Assembly: GCF_963422355.1 (NCBI RefSeq)
Contig: NC_085092.1
Location: 5,113,354-5,177,353 of the forward strand
Length of the DNA stretch: 64,000 nt
Direction of reading: 5' to 3'
Source: Corticium candelabrum
Lineage: Eukaryota > Porifera > Homoscleromorpha > Homosclerophorida > Plakinidae
Shown here: positions 26,366-39,000 of the stretch, piece by piece
Layout: every line of letters begins with the position of its first letter
How positions within the stretch are numbered: position 1 is the stretch's first letter
The notes under the pieces: model-generated
Told to the model about the DNA's origin: nothing
Databases searched by the model: none
The model's input: only the letters and a program-made list of their open reading frames with translations
Position numbers and translations under genes: made by a program

Positions 26366-29300
26366 CTACTGCATGACCGTTTTAACGTATTCTACCAAGT
26401 CTGCACCAAATAAGGAATTCGCTTGAGCTGTCTTGTGCATTCTCACGAATGTTTCAATAATTAAATGACATGTAGCTTCTCTGTCCAGATCATCCGTCCA
26501 ATCATCCAGCATTTGACGAGCTTGCCCAGACAATGAAAATCTGCTTTGCTGTTCTATTATACTGACTGTTGATGTGGTAAACTTGTTTGGAGCAAGCAGT
26601 GCTGCGAAGTCCTTCCAATAACCAGCAATCTCATCAGCTACATCAACAAGACGTCTTCCACTCAATTTGCAGTCAGCCCTCTGCTGTATTTCTGCAGAAA
26701 CGGATTTTGGATGACATACTGCTGCAACACCTGAAAATAAAGAAACCGATGGCAATTAGTAAACAAATTTCTCTCTATGAGTCTGTGTTGATATCTTATT
26801 CTTATTGCATTTGCAAACAAGATGCAACCTCAGCAGTTCAAGAAAATATTACTAACATATTCAGTAAATATAAAAGGAAACTATAATCATGAATAATGTG
26901 TGAGGGATGTCTTCTTCGTTCTTTTATTGTAATATACAGGATATTCACCTCAGATAATTACTAGATATTTTGTGCCCTAAAGGAGGTTTCCCGACACTTC
27001 CCCACAATGAAGTAAGAGATATCACGACGGACATTCTCACGGAAACATGCAATGATGTCGCTATTGACCCTCAGTTGCAGCCCTTGCACGGAGAAACTTT
27101 CCAGCATAAAACAGCCATTATTGATGACCACGCACGCCCAGACATTTCAGCCAGAGGAATATGGCAGCATTCCCAACGTGCACTATTTGATGTAAGTTGC
27201 TCTTTCCATTAATTCTCTGATTTAAAAAAGTACTAAAAAATACTTGTGAAGGAAATAGTTAGTTTGATTCAATTTCACTACAATACTACACTGTAGTACA
27301 CTACATACAGTGCAAACACTACAAACTCACTTCATAAAAAGCTTATTATTACAACTTAGGTGCTCACCTGCCAGTTGATCCTTTACTGCCATAATCATTG
27401 GCTGGGGAATACAATGACATGCTGCTAGAAGTTGTTTGGCTGCTTCGTCTCGTCCTACTTCTTGTGCTTTTGCTTCAAACAAAGCCTTCAACTTGTCAGC
27501 ACCAAGAGAGAAATCCTTTGTATTCTCATTGACTTTGCACATTGTAAATCCCAACTTTAAACCAACAGAGAGCCAACGATCATGACCCTGCTGTAATACA
27601 GCAGACAGAATCACTTCTGGATCATAAACACTGGCAGCAGCAACTGTGAAAAAATCAATAAAAACAAGCCAATCTACCAAACTGCATCATTAGACTGATG
27701 TATGTGGTACCTTCAACAGTATGACTAGTAGACGTATTATCAAACCACAAGTCAAGTTTAGCAGGAGGATCAATGCTTTGACGCTCTTTGTCCAGCAAAA
27801 TATCATCTTCTGGATATTCATCCAATGAAGCCAGTCGGTTTGGATCATAGTCAAGTGGAGCTTCATCAACAGCACCATGAACACAGACCTCAAACTGAAA
27901 GCCAACCATTCCTCGTTCCTTCGCTTGTGTGAGTTGTTCTATTAGAGTCACTCGCACACCATCACACAGTGGACGCAGCACTTCATCTGCAGGTAGATTT
28001 CTGTGACTCGATCTTGATGGACAGTAGACGGTAACAATGACAGCCTTCACAGTGTAGACCAACTCCAGATCCACATCCTTGTGAAGATGAAGTATCACCT
28101 GGTTTCTACTGAGCTGCGGGCTTTTTGTGTACTTGCTGACCATGCGGGTCACAAGACGGTAAAATAGAGGCTTGAGAAAAGCATTGAAACCTCTGGGAAT
28201 AAAGAACAATGATGGAGGAGATGTAGAAGAGCAGAATGCTGATTGGTAGACAAAAGGGGTCTTGATGACTTCTTTGATCACCATAGAGGGAACAAAAAAG
28301 TTTTGACCGTGTTGGACTTTGACATCTGGAGCAATTAAACGAGCAGCCAAGCATGCCCCTGAAATGATATTAAACAGCTGCAGAAGACTAAGGATCACAA
28401 CATAGTTTGCTTCTTCTACTCCTGCTTTATCCATCAGATACTTGGCAAGATTCCATGACATGATCCCTTCTTGATGAAGCTTTTTGAGATCGTTCCACAA
28501 CTCGGGAGGAATTCTTGCTTGATCCAGAACTGTGACAAAGATGGCCAACACATCAGCAACCCACTGAATGTTGGGAAGCACCTTCTTATTGAGCCCGACA
28601 ACATTGTGATAGAATGCAATGCTTCCATGGCTGCAAAGATATCGCAGAGCCTGTCTGCATTCTTCATCTGATGAGATATCACACACCCTGGCAGCTAATT
28701 GACACACGTCGTGTAGATCAAGAACTTTGTGCTTTCTCATTCTCAACAGACCCAGACCCTTATCCAGCATGGCCCATGGTAATGGAATCTTCTCTTCTTC
28801 ATCCCAGTATTCACGAGCCATTTCAACAATCATTTTCTTGACGAGGACAATCGTTGGATCGGGATTGCCTGTTCCTGACTTTGTGTTGTCAACATGGAAC
28901 AGCACCTGATAAGGCTCTTTACTAAAGGGCACAATGTGATCACCAAAATTCTCTTCGGCGATGATTTCTTTGACTATTTGCTCCTGTCTTGCCATGAAAC
29001 TTTTACTTTTTGCTTTATCCTTTCTAGAAGCAAACATGAACGTTGCTGGTGCCCTTTTGACACGCCCCTTGCCAAAAAACGTATTGCGTCTTCTGCCAGC
29101 AGGAAAAGCAGCAGAGAGAGCAGCGAAGCAGTGGCGTATGACGTCGGCTCTTGTGGTAGCAACATCTCGTGGTTTCTCAATAAAAGTTCCATCGGCAAGA
29201 CGAAACTTGGATGTGGTCACCTTCTCATCTAGTGGCTTGGAACCATCGATAACCACAAAACAAGCTGTACATTGATACTTGTTATCAGCCATAAGTGCAG

Positions 29301-29926
29301 CATGTGTGGAGAGGAATTGATCTTGACCTCCTCTGTCCATCATTGTCACATTGATCACTTCTCCACATTTGCGCATCTCCTCCTTATTCTTCTCCATGAG
29401 ATAAATAGCCGCATCTACATTTTGATCCATTTCTTTAGCAAGTTTGAAATCCTCGTATCCTATTGGATCAGTCTCGGCTTCAGCATACATTGACTTCAAC
29501 CGCTTGCTTGCACGTTCACGTTTGCCTTCAAATCAGATTCTGTAGAACTTGCTTGTGGGCTTTGCTCTTGCTCGTCTGGCTTTGCTGTGCTGGACTGTTG
29601 TTCCTTGTCATGAACAACAAATTCTCTTGCAAACAGCTTGCTGAGATGCGCTTGTCTCTCCTCTTCACTTTTCAATTCCTTCCAGTCCGTGCCGTGTCCA
29701 ACTGCTTGTGAGATCATCATCTTCACCTTTACTCCCTTCGTACTCTCCTGACCTTCAACAAATGGTTTGTCTGTCATTGAAGCTTCAAGGCATGACTTTC
29801 CAGCATCTTCCTCTCCCATACTGTCAATCAACACCGTGTTGCCTGGCACTTTGCCTTTTTTGCATGCTTGATCAAAAAGAGCTTTTCCTTCAGGACCCAA
29901 ACGGTCAACAACAGAAGGAGTTGAAG
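26366..29926 (-). CDS. Roc-COR-Death protein (one internal frameshift)
   Basis: The minus-strand exons are 27711-29926, 27368-27643 and 26366-26730. Both introns fall in phase 1 and join cleanly. The order is: P-loop GEEDAGKS and ESTKGVKV (G2-like); a G3-like motif MDRGGQDQF followed by LSTHAALM; VVIDGSKPLDEK; a G4-like SRKDK; then a COR block (PWAMLDKGLGLLR, ALRYLCSHGSIAFYHN, VLPNIQWVADVL). After a middle region comes a C-terminal Death domain (LVDVADEIAGYWKDFAALL, SIIEQQSRFSLSGQARQML) and the stop at 26366-26368. Roc binds GTP, COR mediates dimer coupling and Death recruits death-fold adaptors. Near 29500-29530 the frame shifts by one base between TESDLKANV and KRLKSMYAEAE, with no plausible intron, so either this copy is damaged or the assembly has an indel. 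The exon begins after an acceptor, so N-terminal exons are missing. Confidence 0.8.
26970..27212 (+). pseudogene. Retroelement endonuclease-like C-terminal fragment inside an intron
   Basis: A plus-strand frame in the intron between the last two exons of the Roc-COR-Death gene reads CPKGGFPTLPHNEVRDI, then LQPLHGETF, RPDISARGIW and RALFDV. The H-x-E-x-R, RPDI and FDV pattern resembles the PD-(D/E)xK-like tail found after reverse transcriptase in animal retroelements. The ORF at 48072-49295 has a related module (DNRPDITVFD). It is short and has no flanking element ends. Confidence 0.5.
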
Positions 29927-30098
29927 CTACGACAATATCATTACATTTGATGAGCAGATTATTAAAATTAAATAAGAAGATAATCATTGAATAGTATGAT
30001 AGTAGAACACACGCTTGCAATAATTAACTCCAACCGTCTATTCTTAATGATTACAGTTATCTGGACATGCACAAACACACACTTGAGAGCACGTGCGT

Positions 30099-30168
<70 letters not shown>

Positions 30169-30352
30169 CTGCACTTGAAACTGAACTTCAGTAGCACGCT
30201 CTACTGCTTTCTGCCTAGAATAAGTGAATGGCAAGCATAAAGGTTTTAGCAAATTGAACCAACACATTTAATGAGTCTAAGTCTTGCTGTACATTATAAA
30301 CCCAGCATTGCTGTGTTGCTGTTGTCTTGTGCGTGCACGTGCACGTGCGCGT

Positions 30353-30384
<32 letters not shown>

Positions 30385-30425
30385 TGAGCAAAATGGATAA
30401 ATGGATATTCTCGTGCGCGCACGCG

Positions 30426-30466
<41 letters not shown>

Positions 30467-31160
30467 CTCCTCCTGTATTGCTTCCCTCTGAACAGACATG
30501 TACCCCTTAAAGGTGCAGGGTCACGCTCGCACATGCCCACTGCATCCCTTTGAAAAGGGTGCACTTTTTCAAACACTCAGTAAACGTGAGAACTTAGACT
30601 CTCTAATTTGCACTAAAGGCAAAGCTGACTGTCTCTCTATAACCTGAATTGGAACGATCAAGACGTTGCAGTATAAGGTTTCGTTAGATCGTGACTCTGG
30701 TAGATAAATTTTAGGCTTTTAGATGTAGTTCTCAAAATTTTTCTTCTAAAACCTCAAACTGAGATTGCTACACTGCAGTTTCAGTAAAATTCTGCAAGCA
30801 CTCTCGCACTTTGAGCAAAATTGGAGTTCCTTCCACTATGCATGTGACCAGAAGCACAAGTCACATTCCCGTATGTTGTGTCTGCCGTACTACATCTTTC
30901 TCTCAGAGTAACCAAGCGCAATCAGTTTACAGTGAGCACCAAAATTTGTATTGATTAAAGCTTACACTGCTGCCATGCCCGTCAATCGACACCTAAATAG
31001 CTGGTTTTGTAGTAGTTTTCGTCTATTGACATTGACGCATGCGCAAGATATAAACAGCGTATGAAGGGCTTACTGGCGATTGGAACTGATTTTCTTGCCA
31101 GGACACTTGAACCTATGTTACGCACAATAGCTACGACACAAAAACTACGTCACTTGATAT
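29927..31160. other. Intron/spacer with CA microsatellites
   Basis: The 5' side of the Roc exon acceptor. CA tracts lie at 30099-30168, 30356-30382 and 30430-30463, the latter two bounded by GTGCGCGTGC-type alternating purine-pyrimidine DNA. No coding frame is supported. Confidence 0.6.
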
Positions 31161-31164
31161 CGGC

Positions 31165-31385
31165 TCAAGTGCCTCTTGTCAAGCACAGCCTCTACCGCAA
31201 CGGAAACCACACTGGCATGCATGGAGAAGTTGTTCTGCTCTGGGTTTGTGCCGATTTAGGATAGCTTTGGCAAACACCTTACCAGGTATGCTTAACAGGG
31301 CAATACCACGGTTGTTGTCGCAGATGGTACGGATTCATTTCTTGTGCAGGGGCAAAAGAAGTTGACTATGCCAGTCTGCCAAAAC
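31165..31385 (-). pseudogene. LINE reverse transcriptase fragment
   Basis: The minus strand reads DWHSQLLLPLHKK, a stop, then IRTICDNNRGIALLSIPGKV, LNRHKPRAEQLL and CGFRCGRGCA. These are the conserved 'CDNYRGI-LLS-GK' and 'GFR-GRG' blocks at the front of non-LTR reverse transcriptases. It is truncated on both sides with several stops. Confidence 0.75.
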
Positions 31386-31473
31386 TAATTCAGTCGCCAA
31401 AATGACGTCAAACATAGATTTTAGCTACTGGATAGTCACATCCTCACCCAAACTGAGCATCTCTAAGGTTCCA

Positions 31474-31548
<75 letters not shown>

Positions 31549-31652
31549 CACGCACGCACGCATGCACGCACGCACGCATGCATGCACGCACGCACACATG
31601 CACGCACGCATGCATGCACGCACGCACACATGCACGCACGCATGCACGCACG

Positions 31653-31704
<52 letters not shown>
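31474..31704. repeat. Compound CA / CACG / CATG microsatellite
   Basis: (CA)n to about 31547, then CACG/CATG tetramers to about 31660, then (CA)n again. The frames through it encode only Thr-His or Cys-Val repeats and are not genes. Confidence 0.95.
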
Positions 31705-31705
<1 letters not shown>

Positions 31706-33057
31706 CATCTACATCACATAGCAAACAATCCACCTGAAACTTTAATAGCGAGATACTCACAGAAGGACTGATAATGATGCAACAACTTCTGAGGCCTAAA
31801 ATGCAAGTCCTGATCTAATCTGGATGTTGCAATGGGATTGCCAGAATCAGTGATTTTGTCCACTCCAGTCAATGACCACGTACTCATTGCATTGCACATT
31901 GTACTTACTCAACTTCTGAGTAAACGATGGGATAGGCAATTGTGTGCAAGTTCCTTACCCAGGGGAATTATATCAATACTCATTCCACACTTGAACTGTT
32001 ATTACTTTCAGTTATTATTTAGTTAAATACATTACATAAGATCTCATTTGGTCATGCCGTGAACTGATGAAACAACATCTTTTTTAGAAATCCTGAAGTC
32101 ACTCACAATGTATAGCAATGCATCTTAGACTCTGCAGATCTAATGATATCATACAAACTATTAACAAGACCAGCTTCTCAAATATCCTACATGCTTCTGT
32201 ATTCTATTCCAATAAAAGCTGCTACTGCACTATCTTCTGAATTGAGGTTGTCAGCATTGTAGTCACGTAAGAAATCTTTTGAAATATATGATAAATGAGT
32301 GGGAAAAGCCTCAAACTTTACAGAACAGTATAAACTGTCTGGTTGTTTCTGCAGTTGCTGTTTAACTGGTTAATATTCTTCACTCCAGCCAGACATACCT
32401 TGATGAACTAAAGTCAAAGTGAAATCCTGGTTTCACTGTCTTGTACAGCCACACTGTTTGATGGCAAGACAGAGTCTGGACTGTGGCTAACAAGACACTG
32501 AATCTTTTGTTTTAGTTGTTTACTATTTGACAAATAAGAATCAATACTGACTGACAGTCTGACATAACCAAATCATATTACGTACGAGTAACCAGAAGTA
32601 CTCAAAGCCAGTTGGAGTCTCCTGGAGCCAAAACAGCTGATTATGCAGCCAAGTTTGGCTTGGCTCTCTTGACAACTTGTCTGCTATGTCACAGAAACAA
32701 CAGGGCTGTATTGTTCAAATCCTTGACTGGTTCATTCCTCTAAATAAAATCGTTTATGTAGTATCAATATGAGCAGTGACAGCTTGGAGACCTGAGCACG
32801 GCTGTTGAAAGACTGATGATAACAAGGTCATATCCAAAATGTTTCAAAGGTTCCAAAGGTGTTAGTATTCTTCTGTCAGCATGGGTGTGTGCCAACCCTG
32901 CAATACCATTTGCTATAGCGTGTGTGTGTAAAACTCAGTTCTGCTATCATCATTCCATATAGCATACAATACTGTATGTTTTATAAATTCAAAAATGGCT
33001 TTAAATGTTATACTATCAGGCCCATCTTGCAACATCCTGCAGTCTCTATAAGCTTAT
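31705..33057. other. Spacer before duplication copy B
   Basis: No framed domain is recognised. A minus-strand frame at 31714-31899 (QKLLHHYQSFCEYLAIKV) is open but has no supporting homology that I can see. Confidence 0.35.
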
Positions 33058-33967
33058 AGGAGCACTGTCCAGATTTATGGGCAGCCTTGCACATGCAGGG
33101 TTACATCACTCTGTTCATGCAGTTTAAATTAGCTAACACGCTTTCCTAGCTTCACCCGAATGATGAATCAAGTTTAGTTTTTGTGTAGACAGACTAGGAC
33201 AGCAGCACGACCATCAAGGGGACGACATCTGATCATGTCTAGACATGTCCTAAGACACGGGTGAATAAATTGAGGCTAAAATGATTACCTAAAAACGTGA
33301 TTCAGCATGAAGTCGATCGCCAAGCTGTAAGTCTACATTTGCATCTGTCTTCTCATGTTAATCAGCCTTCTGAGAGCCTCTTCACTTACTAGATGGGCTT
33401 CTCGTTTTTAATGGCACGCAATGCTGTCCAGATACTCTTCTTGCATGTCCAGATACTCTTCTTGCACCTTAATGGCTTCGCCATATCTTGCACGCTTTCA
33501 CAGAACTTACTTACTGGAACAGCTAGGTCACGTTACTTGGCACAAAACACGTTGTATCGGCGCAAATGAGACTCAATCATCTTTATTATAGCCTACCAAA
33601 TATACACTTCGCATATTCTTGCTTTACAGCTACCTAACCTAAACTTTTAATAAAACTTTCTATATTTACTAAACTTGAAAAAATAATGTTTAACGAAGTT
33701 ACACATAGTTGACTCTGCCTTGACAGCGCGCATCATGAGTCATCGGCCGCAGGAGTGCACGGTAGGCAAGTCTTGTGTGTTCCTGCGAGTCATGCGAAGT
33801 AGCATAGCACGTTTTGCAGTTTGTGCATGTGGACGTTCTTCCCATCCCTCCCACTCCCTTTCTTCTCTTGACTCTCCGTAGACGGCTATGCCGTTCGACG
33901 TGAAATATCGGGGTGGGGACACAGTCCGGTCTGGGTAGCCCGGGACTCCCCAAGCACCAGCCTTTAG

Positions 33968-34423
33968 CAGGGGCGTAGGAAGTAAATGAAAACCGGTCCG
34001 GCCTAGCGCGCGCTAGTGGGCTGGACAATGTAGCGCACGCTAGTAGATGGGCGGGACAACTTTAAGACAGACAACTACTTCGACAACTTGCTAGACTCCT
34101 AATCTCACAGGTCTGCTCCTGATTATAGATGCGGCGGCTCTGAGATGAACGGGTTTTTTAGCGGCCTCGGACCTCCGTGCATTACCTGCACACATCTTAG
34201 CCTCGCATCGGCTGGGTCTCCGAGCCTGTACAGTACCTTCAACTGACGTCTGGAGAACGCAAGGCCGACGCACAAAGTACTGCATGAGCAGAAATATATT
34301 ACTTATTTAATCGGCTATACCCTTAAAACGGAAGTTGATGCCATTGAGCGTCTGGCGAAAGTGCATATTTCAAAAACCGGTCCGGCCATGGCCGGACCGG
34401 TTGGACTGGACGCTACGCCACTG
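33968..34423. mobile_element. 456-bp TIR element with 5-bp TTTAG target duplication
   Basis: The termini are CAGGGGCGTAGG on the left and CAGTGGCGTAGC as reverse complement of the right end. TTTAG flanks both sides (33963-33967 and 34424-34428). It has no transposase. It contains a perfect 28-bp palindrome at 34375-34402 centred on GGCCATGGCC. The element sits inside a larger copy-B-specific insertion (about 33687-34562) of unknown nature. Confidence 0.85.
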
Positions 34424-35910
34424 TTTAGCATGCGTGAGGCTCCACGACAGGGCTCTGCCTCCTCGTGAGCGCCGACCTTCCTATCAGGCAGGTCGACAGA
34501 TACAGCAGTGAAAGTGCTCGAGAGGAACGGGAAGCAGAACTCGAGGTCAAGGTAAGTAGTCAATGACCTATTTTCAAGTGAGCGCAACATTCTGGAGTTC
34601 GAGGGCAATTGAGACAGTGCTCCTTCACGAGTGCAACCAGACTCTACGGCCCTCCTAAGCTTCTTGTCAGGTGTTTCTTTAGAGGTTCCTTTGTTAATCC
34701 ACAGTGTAAGACCGCTGTCTAGTTGCCAAACCTGTATGTGCACTGTACTGTATGGTAAGGCATGTTACTAATACAGACTCGGAATATTGATCAACTTTGG
34801 GCGCCACACTACCATCTTGATTCTCATTAGCGGCCCCTACGCTGTAAATGAGAACAATTTCCAAAAATTCCCAAGTGGGCGGTCATTTGGGCTGGCCACT
34901 GTGTTGGAAATTCCAGGCATCAAGTTCTTGCAAGTGATGAGATGACGATTAACTCCTGCTACTCTCTCATAACTGCTTAACCATATCAAGCTTTACTCAC
35001 TGACCGAAACAGCATCAACTCAAATTATAACGTCACAATAGCTGAAAACTACAGTTTAGAATGAAATATTAGCGGAAATTTATTTTGGCAAATTGGTGAA
35101 TTTTTCAGCGACTGCCAATATAAAATCCGCAATTAATTTGGCTACCAGGATATGTTGACGTGACCGTCCACGTGGACCAGCCATCATATCAAGTGGTACG
35201 TCACACCGATGAGTCCTTCCTTACCATCTGTTCTGCCTATGAATGAGGCCATAAGTTAAAGACTATGGATGAAGCTCAACTGTCACGTTCACGCGAGTCC
35301 CGTTCATTGTACTAACACAAAGCAGTTCTTCATCACTATGCAGTAGTCGGAGACAAGTAAGTTAGGGAAATGTTAGCCACAAACACAGCTGTCAATCACA
35401 AACTCCTCCATGACCACTTATCGTGAGACGTACATCAGTTATCAAGCAACGATATCGACTGCCAAAATAAAATCTGCCAATATGCTTTGTTCGTCAATTT
35501 CTTAGCAAACCGCCAATATAAATTCCCGCCAATGTTTCATCTTATACGGTATTGTAAACAATGATCACATGCAGTATTGACTTTCCGTACAAAGAAAAGC
35601 CAATACAACATTCAGATATTAATTTAGGTATCACATAAATAAATCAATAAAAACTATACAAATTTCTGCTGGTCAGTTGGATCACTCTGTTGTGAGTTGC
35701 AAATATGATAAAAATAAATACTGACAATCTACTAGAAGAATATTAGATGAGATGAACTTGTGTGATAATGAAAATAATCATCTCTTCTAACATTAGTATG
35801 CTGTTACTTCAAGGGATAGGAAAAATCATTATACATGACAAAAGGTGTTTACATATACAGTATTGGCTATTGTGTGACATCGTCATAATGCACACGATTG
35901 TCTCACTTAC

Positions 35911-35967
35911 TGGGAAGTTGAACATCAATGTTTGCACTTTCTACAACATCTGGTGATGGATTTACAG
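35911..35967 (-). other. Conserved 57-nt putative linker exon (copy B)
   Basis: Same acceptor, donor and reading frame as 2758-2814, encoding NPSPDVVESANIDVQ. Its phase suits splicing to the Roc exon at 29926, about 6 kb downstream on the minus strand. Confidence 0.35.
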
Positions 35968-36041
35968 CTGCAACAGCACTCTAACATCACACATAAACAA
36001 GTTATAGTTAATATTAAAATTTACAATACAGAACAATCAGA

Positions 36042-39000
36042 TCACACTTCCTCGATGAATTCCTTCAAATGGGAAAGGATAGCAGAACGAGTTTCTTTGC
36101 GACTGCCCTGATCTGACTGCAGCCTTTCTTCTCCTACTTGAATTGCAGTTTTGCCAGCCTGTCCAATAAAAGCACAGTGTTTGTTATTGGTGCAATAAAC
36201 AGCAACACCTCATACTTTACTAGTATGTATATATACATACATGTTCATTAAACAACATAAATTATTTACAAATTTGATGCTAAAACACAGTTACTGTAAT
36301 CCAGCGTTCGTTATCTGTTGTTCACACAGTAACAAACAAACTAGTTGTATTACTAATCACACATTCACTAAATCAATGCTCACAACTGTGTCACTCATCA
36401 TTTCAAACCACCACATATCCATATCCTATGCATTCATGTGACTGACCCATAAAAATAATTTAATTACTCTAAATGTACATCAACATTATGATCAGCACTT
36501 CAAACAAGATCATTATCGGTGTATGCTTTCAATAAATATTCTCCCATTTCCATTCAGTAACACCAGAAAATATCAACACCATCACCTAACTACTAGAAAT
36601 TGACAATAGAAAAATTTATCACAATACAAAGCATCTTCCTTCACTTCTCTACTTGACAATATTTCATACAACCAAGAAATTGTCCACAAGGTCAATGTCA
36701 TCTGTTTACATGCTTCCCCAACAGGTTAGCAAACTGTTCTCTCAAAACACACACCTTCAAACAAGTGTACAGCAACTTAATCCTCCATTCACACTCCACA
36801 CACTAACACTAATTGATTTCTTTCTGTTTCCTCTTTCTCAGCACATTCTGGTTGCAAAAACAGACAAATGAACAATTTGCCTGCTAAATGATTGAAAGTA
36901 ATGAAAACGATTTGATTGCAAATTTATTCTTTGATTGCAAATTTATTATTTGATTTATCTGTTGGCTTTAAAATGCACTACACTGTGAAAATGCAAAACG
37001 TAATTCATTAAAATCATCGCAACTCAACAGTTCATGTTTGTTGCTTTAGCAGTTGAGATAAAATGTCACACGACATTCATATATTATCATCATAGTCTTC
37101 ACTTCTTGTTCTCATCACTGACCCATAAACATTTAACCATACAATAACAGGGTTCAACACAGAGCCGGCCAAGCCAGCAAACTGCTGGCTGAAGAGCACA
37201 GGAAATTGAAAATGCGGCTGGAATTTGAGACAGTGACGTTTGAGTCTGATATGATCCATCAATTCCAGTCAGATGGACGATATCTACAAATGTCAGCATA
37301 AGACAGAATAACCTGGCTCTTATTGCTCACAGTTTAACACCCCAAAGCTTCCATCTAACTCCTCCCACAAGAGTGGGTTAAGTGAGAACAAGCTTTCTCA
37401 AGCATTTACTAATTATTAATTATCAGTTAGCTACACATGGAGATCGGCCAGTGAGATGTCTCTCTACCTTCAGCTGTTTATAGGTTAATACTGTTCTTTA
37501 ATCAGTCAGGTGGAACCTAATCCGGAATGCACACAAAAAACCACCAAGGCAATGAGCTCTAACACGACCGGTCTAGGTGTGTTCCTAGGGCCTTGTACAA
37601 GTTATTCAGGATATCCAGATTGACAATTTGGACTACACTGAATACATTGGTAAAAGTGGACACGCCACTGGACAATCAGTTGTTTTGCGAGCTGACCAAA
37701 AATTCCTGGAAAGAACACTGAATACTAACTGCTCACATCTGCCATATCTCTTATTATCTTACATTAGAGCTCAAAGAACAACCAAAACATATTAGCACAA
37801 AATACTTCAAACCAAATACAACAAGTTTCTACATACATTGTTCTTAGCTGACACATCAACTCTCAATGATGTCAACAGCTTGACAATTGATAAATGGTCA
37901 TTCGTAACACCATACCATGAACAGATCAGATGTAATGCTGTTGATCCATCCTAAACAATAAACAATTTACATTAGATATAAAAAACAGTCAAAACCATAA
38001 ATTTACAATGATACTAAAATGGCATGCAGTCATACTGCACCAACACACAGACTATTATCAAACAGCAGCAACTGCTTGCTGTCATATACAACAGACATGC
38101 AAACATATACAACAGACACATTGCATTAGAACCAATTAACATTTGAACAATAAACAAACTTCTGAATAAGTCAATTCAAAATATTGTTGTTGATACAAAT
38201 AAAAAGAAATGATAAATGAGTTGGTACTCAGAAAGTCAGTTTGCTTGTTTCAACAACCCACTAGGATCAACACCAGATGAGAAATACTTTGTTTACTCAA
38301 CAATTTTACAATAAACAGAATCCAGTGTGTGCATGAGTGGCTTGATCAGTGCAGTTTATGTAAAAAAGATTGTATCACCAATTGAGTTCTAAATTAATTA
38401 ATTAAAAGTCTTATCAGTCAGGGTTCAAAAAATCTGGTCACCAAGTCGCCATATGGCGACCACTTCTAGGTGGTTGGCGAATAAACAAGCGGTGAGGTCG
38501 CCAATTTGGCAATTAGAAATATTTGGTAGTTTTATTCTATCGTGGCAGCGGCTTTTGGATGCAAACCACCTGCTCAGCAGATAAGTTTGCGTTACAATAT
38601 GTTGCTACTTTCTAAGTCTACCATTTAGTGGCACACTGCAAAGTAGGCCGTCTACTTAGCACCTTCGTACGTATTACCTAACAACGAATCAAATAGCAAT
38701 CTATTGCGAATTGTTGCTATTCTCTGGTTGACTACCATTTTTATACACTTTACTGCCTGTACCAATCTCATTGGTCTCTGCTGTCAGCTCCAGACAAACC
38801 CAACTAAAGACATGCAGGCGTGTTTAATTTTTCAAATAATTGCGGTGTTATATGCTACACCAGCAAATCCAAGTCAACACCTCTATCATCGATGAGACGC
38901 CATTGAGCAGCAGCTTCTCCTGAATGAAACACGAAATCTGCAGTCAACCGTAGTTGAAAGTGACGGCAACTGCCTATTTAGATCCTTTTCTACGCTGTTC

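Noticed and set aside
31402..31760. Open frames of Thr-His or Cys-Val repeats
   Set aside because: They are translations of CA/GT microsatellites, open in several frames on both strands. The same applies to 14785-14985, 18097-18396, 29968-30576 and 62772-63098.
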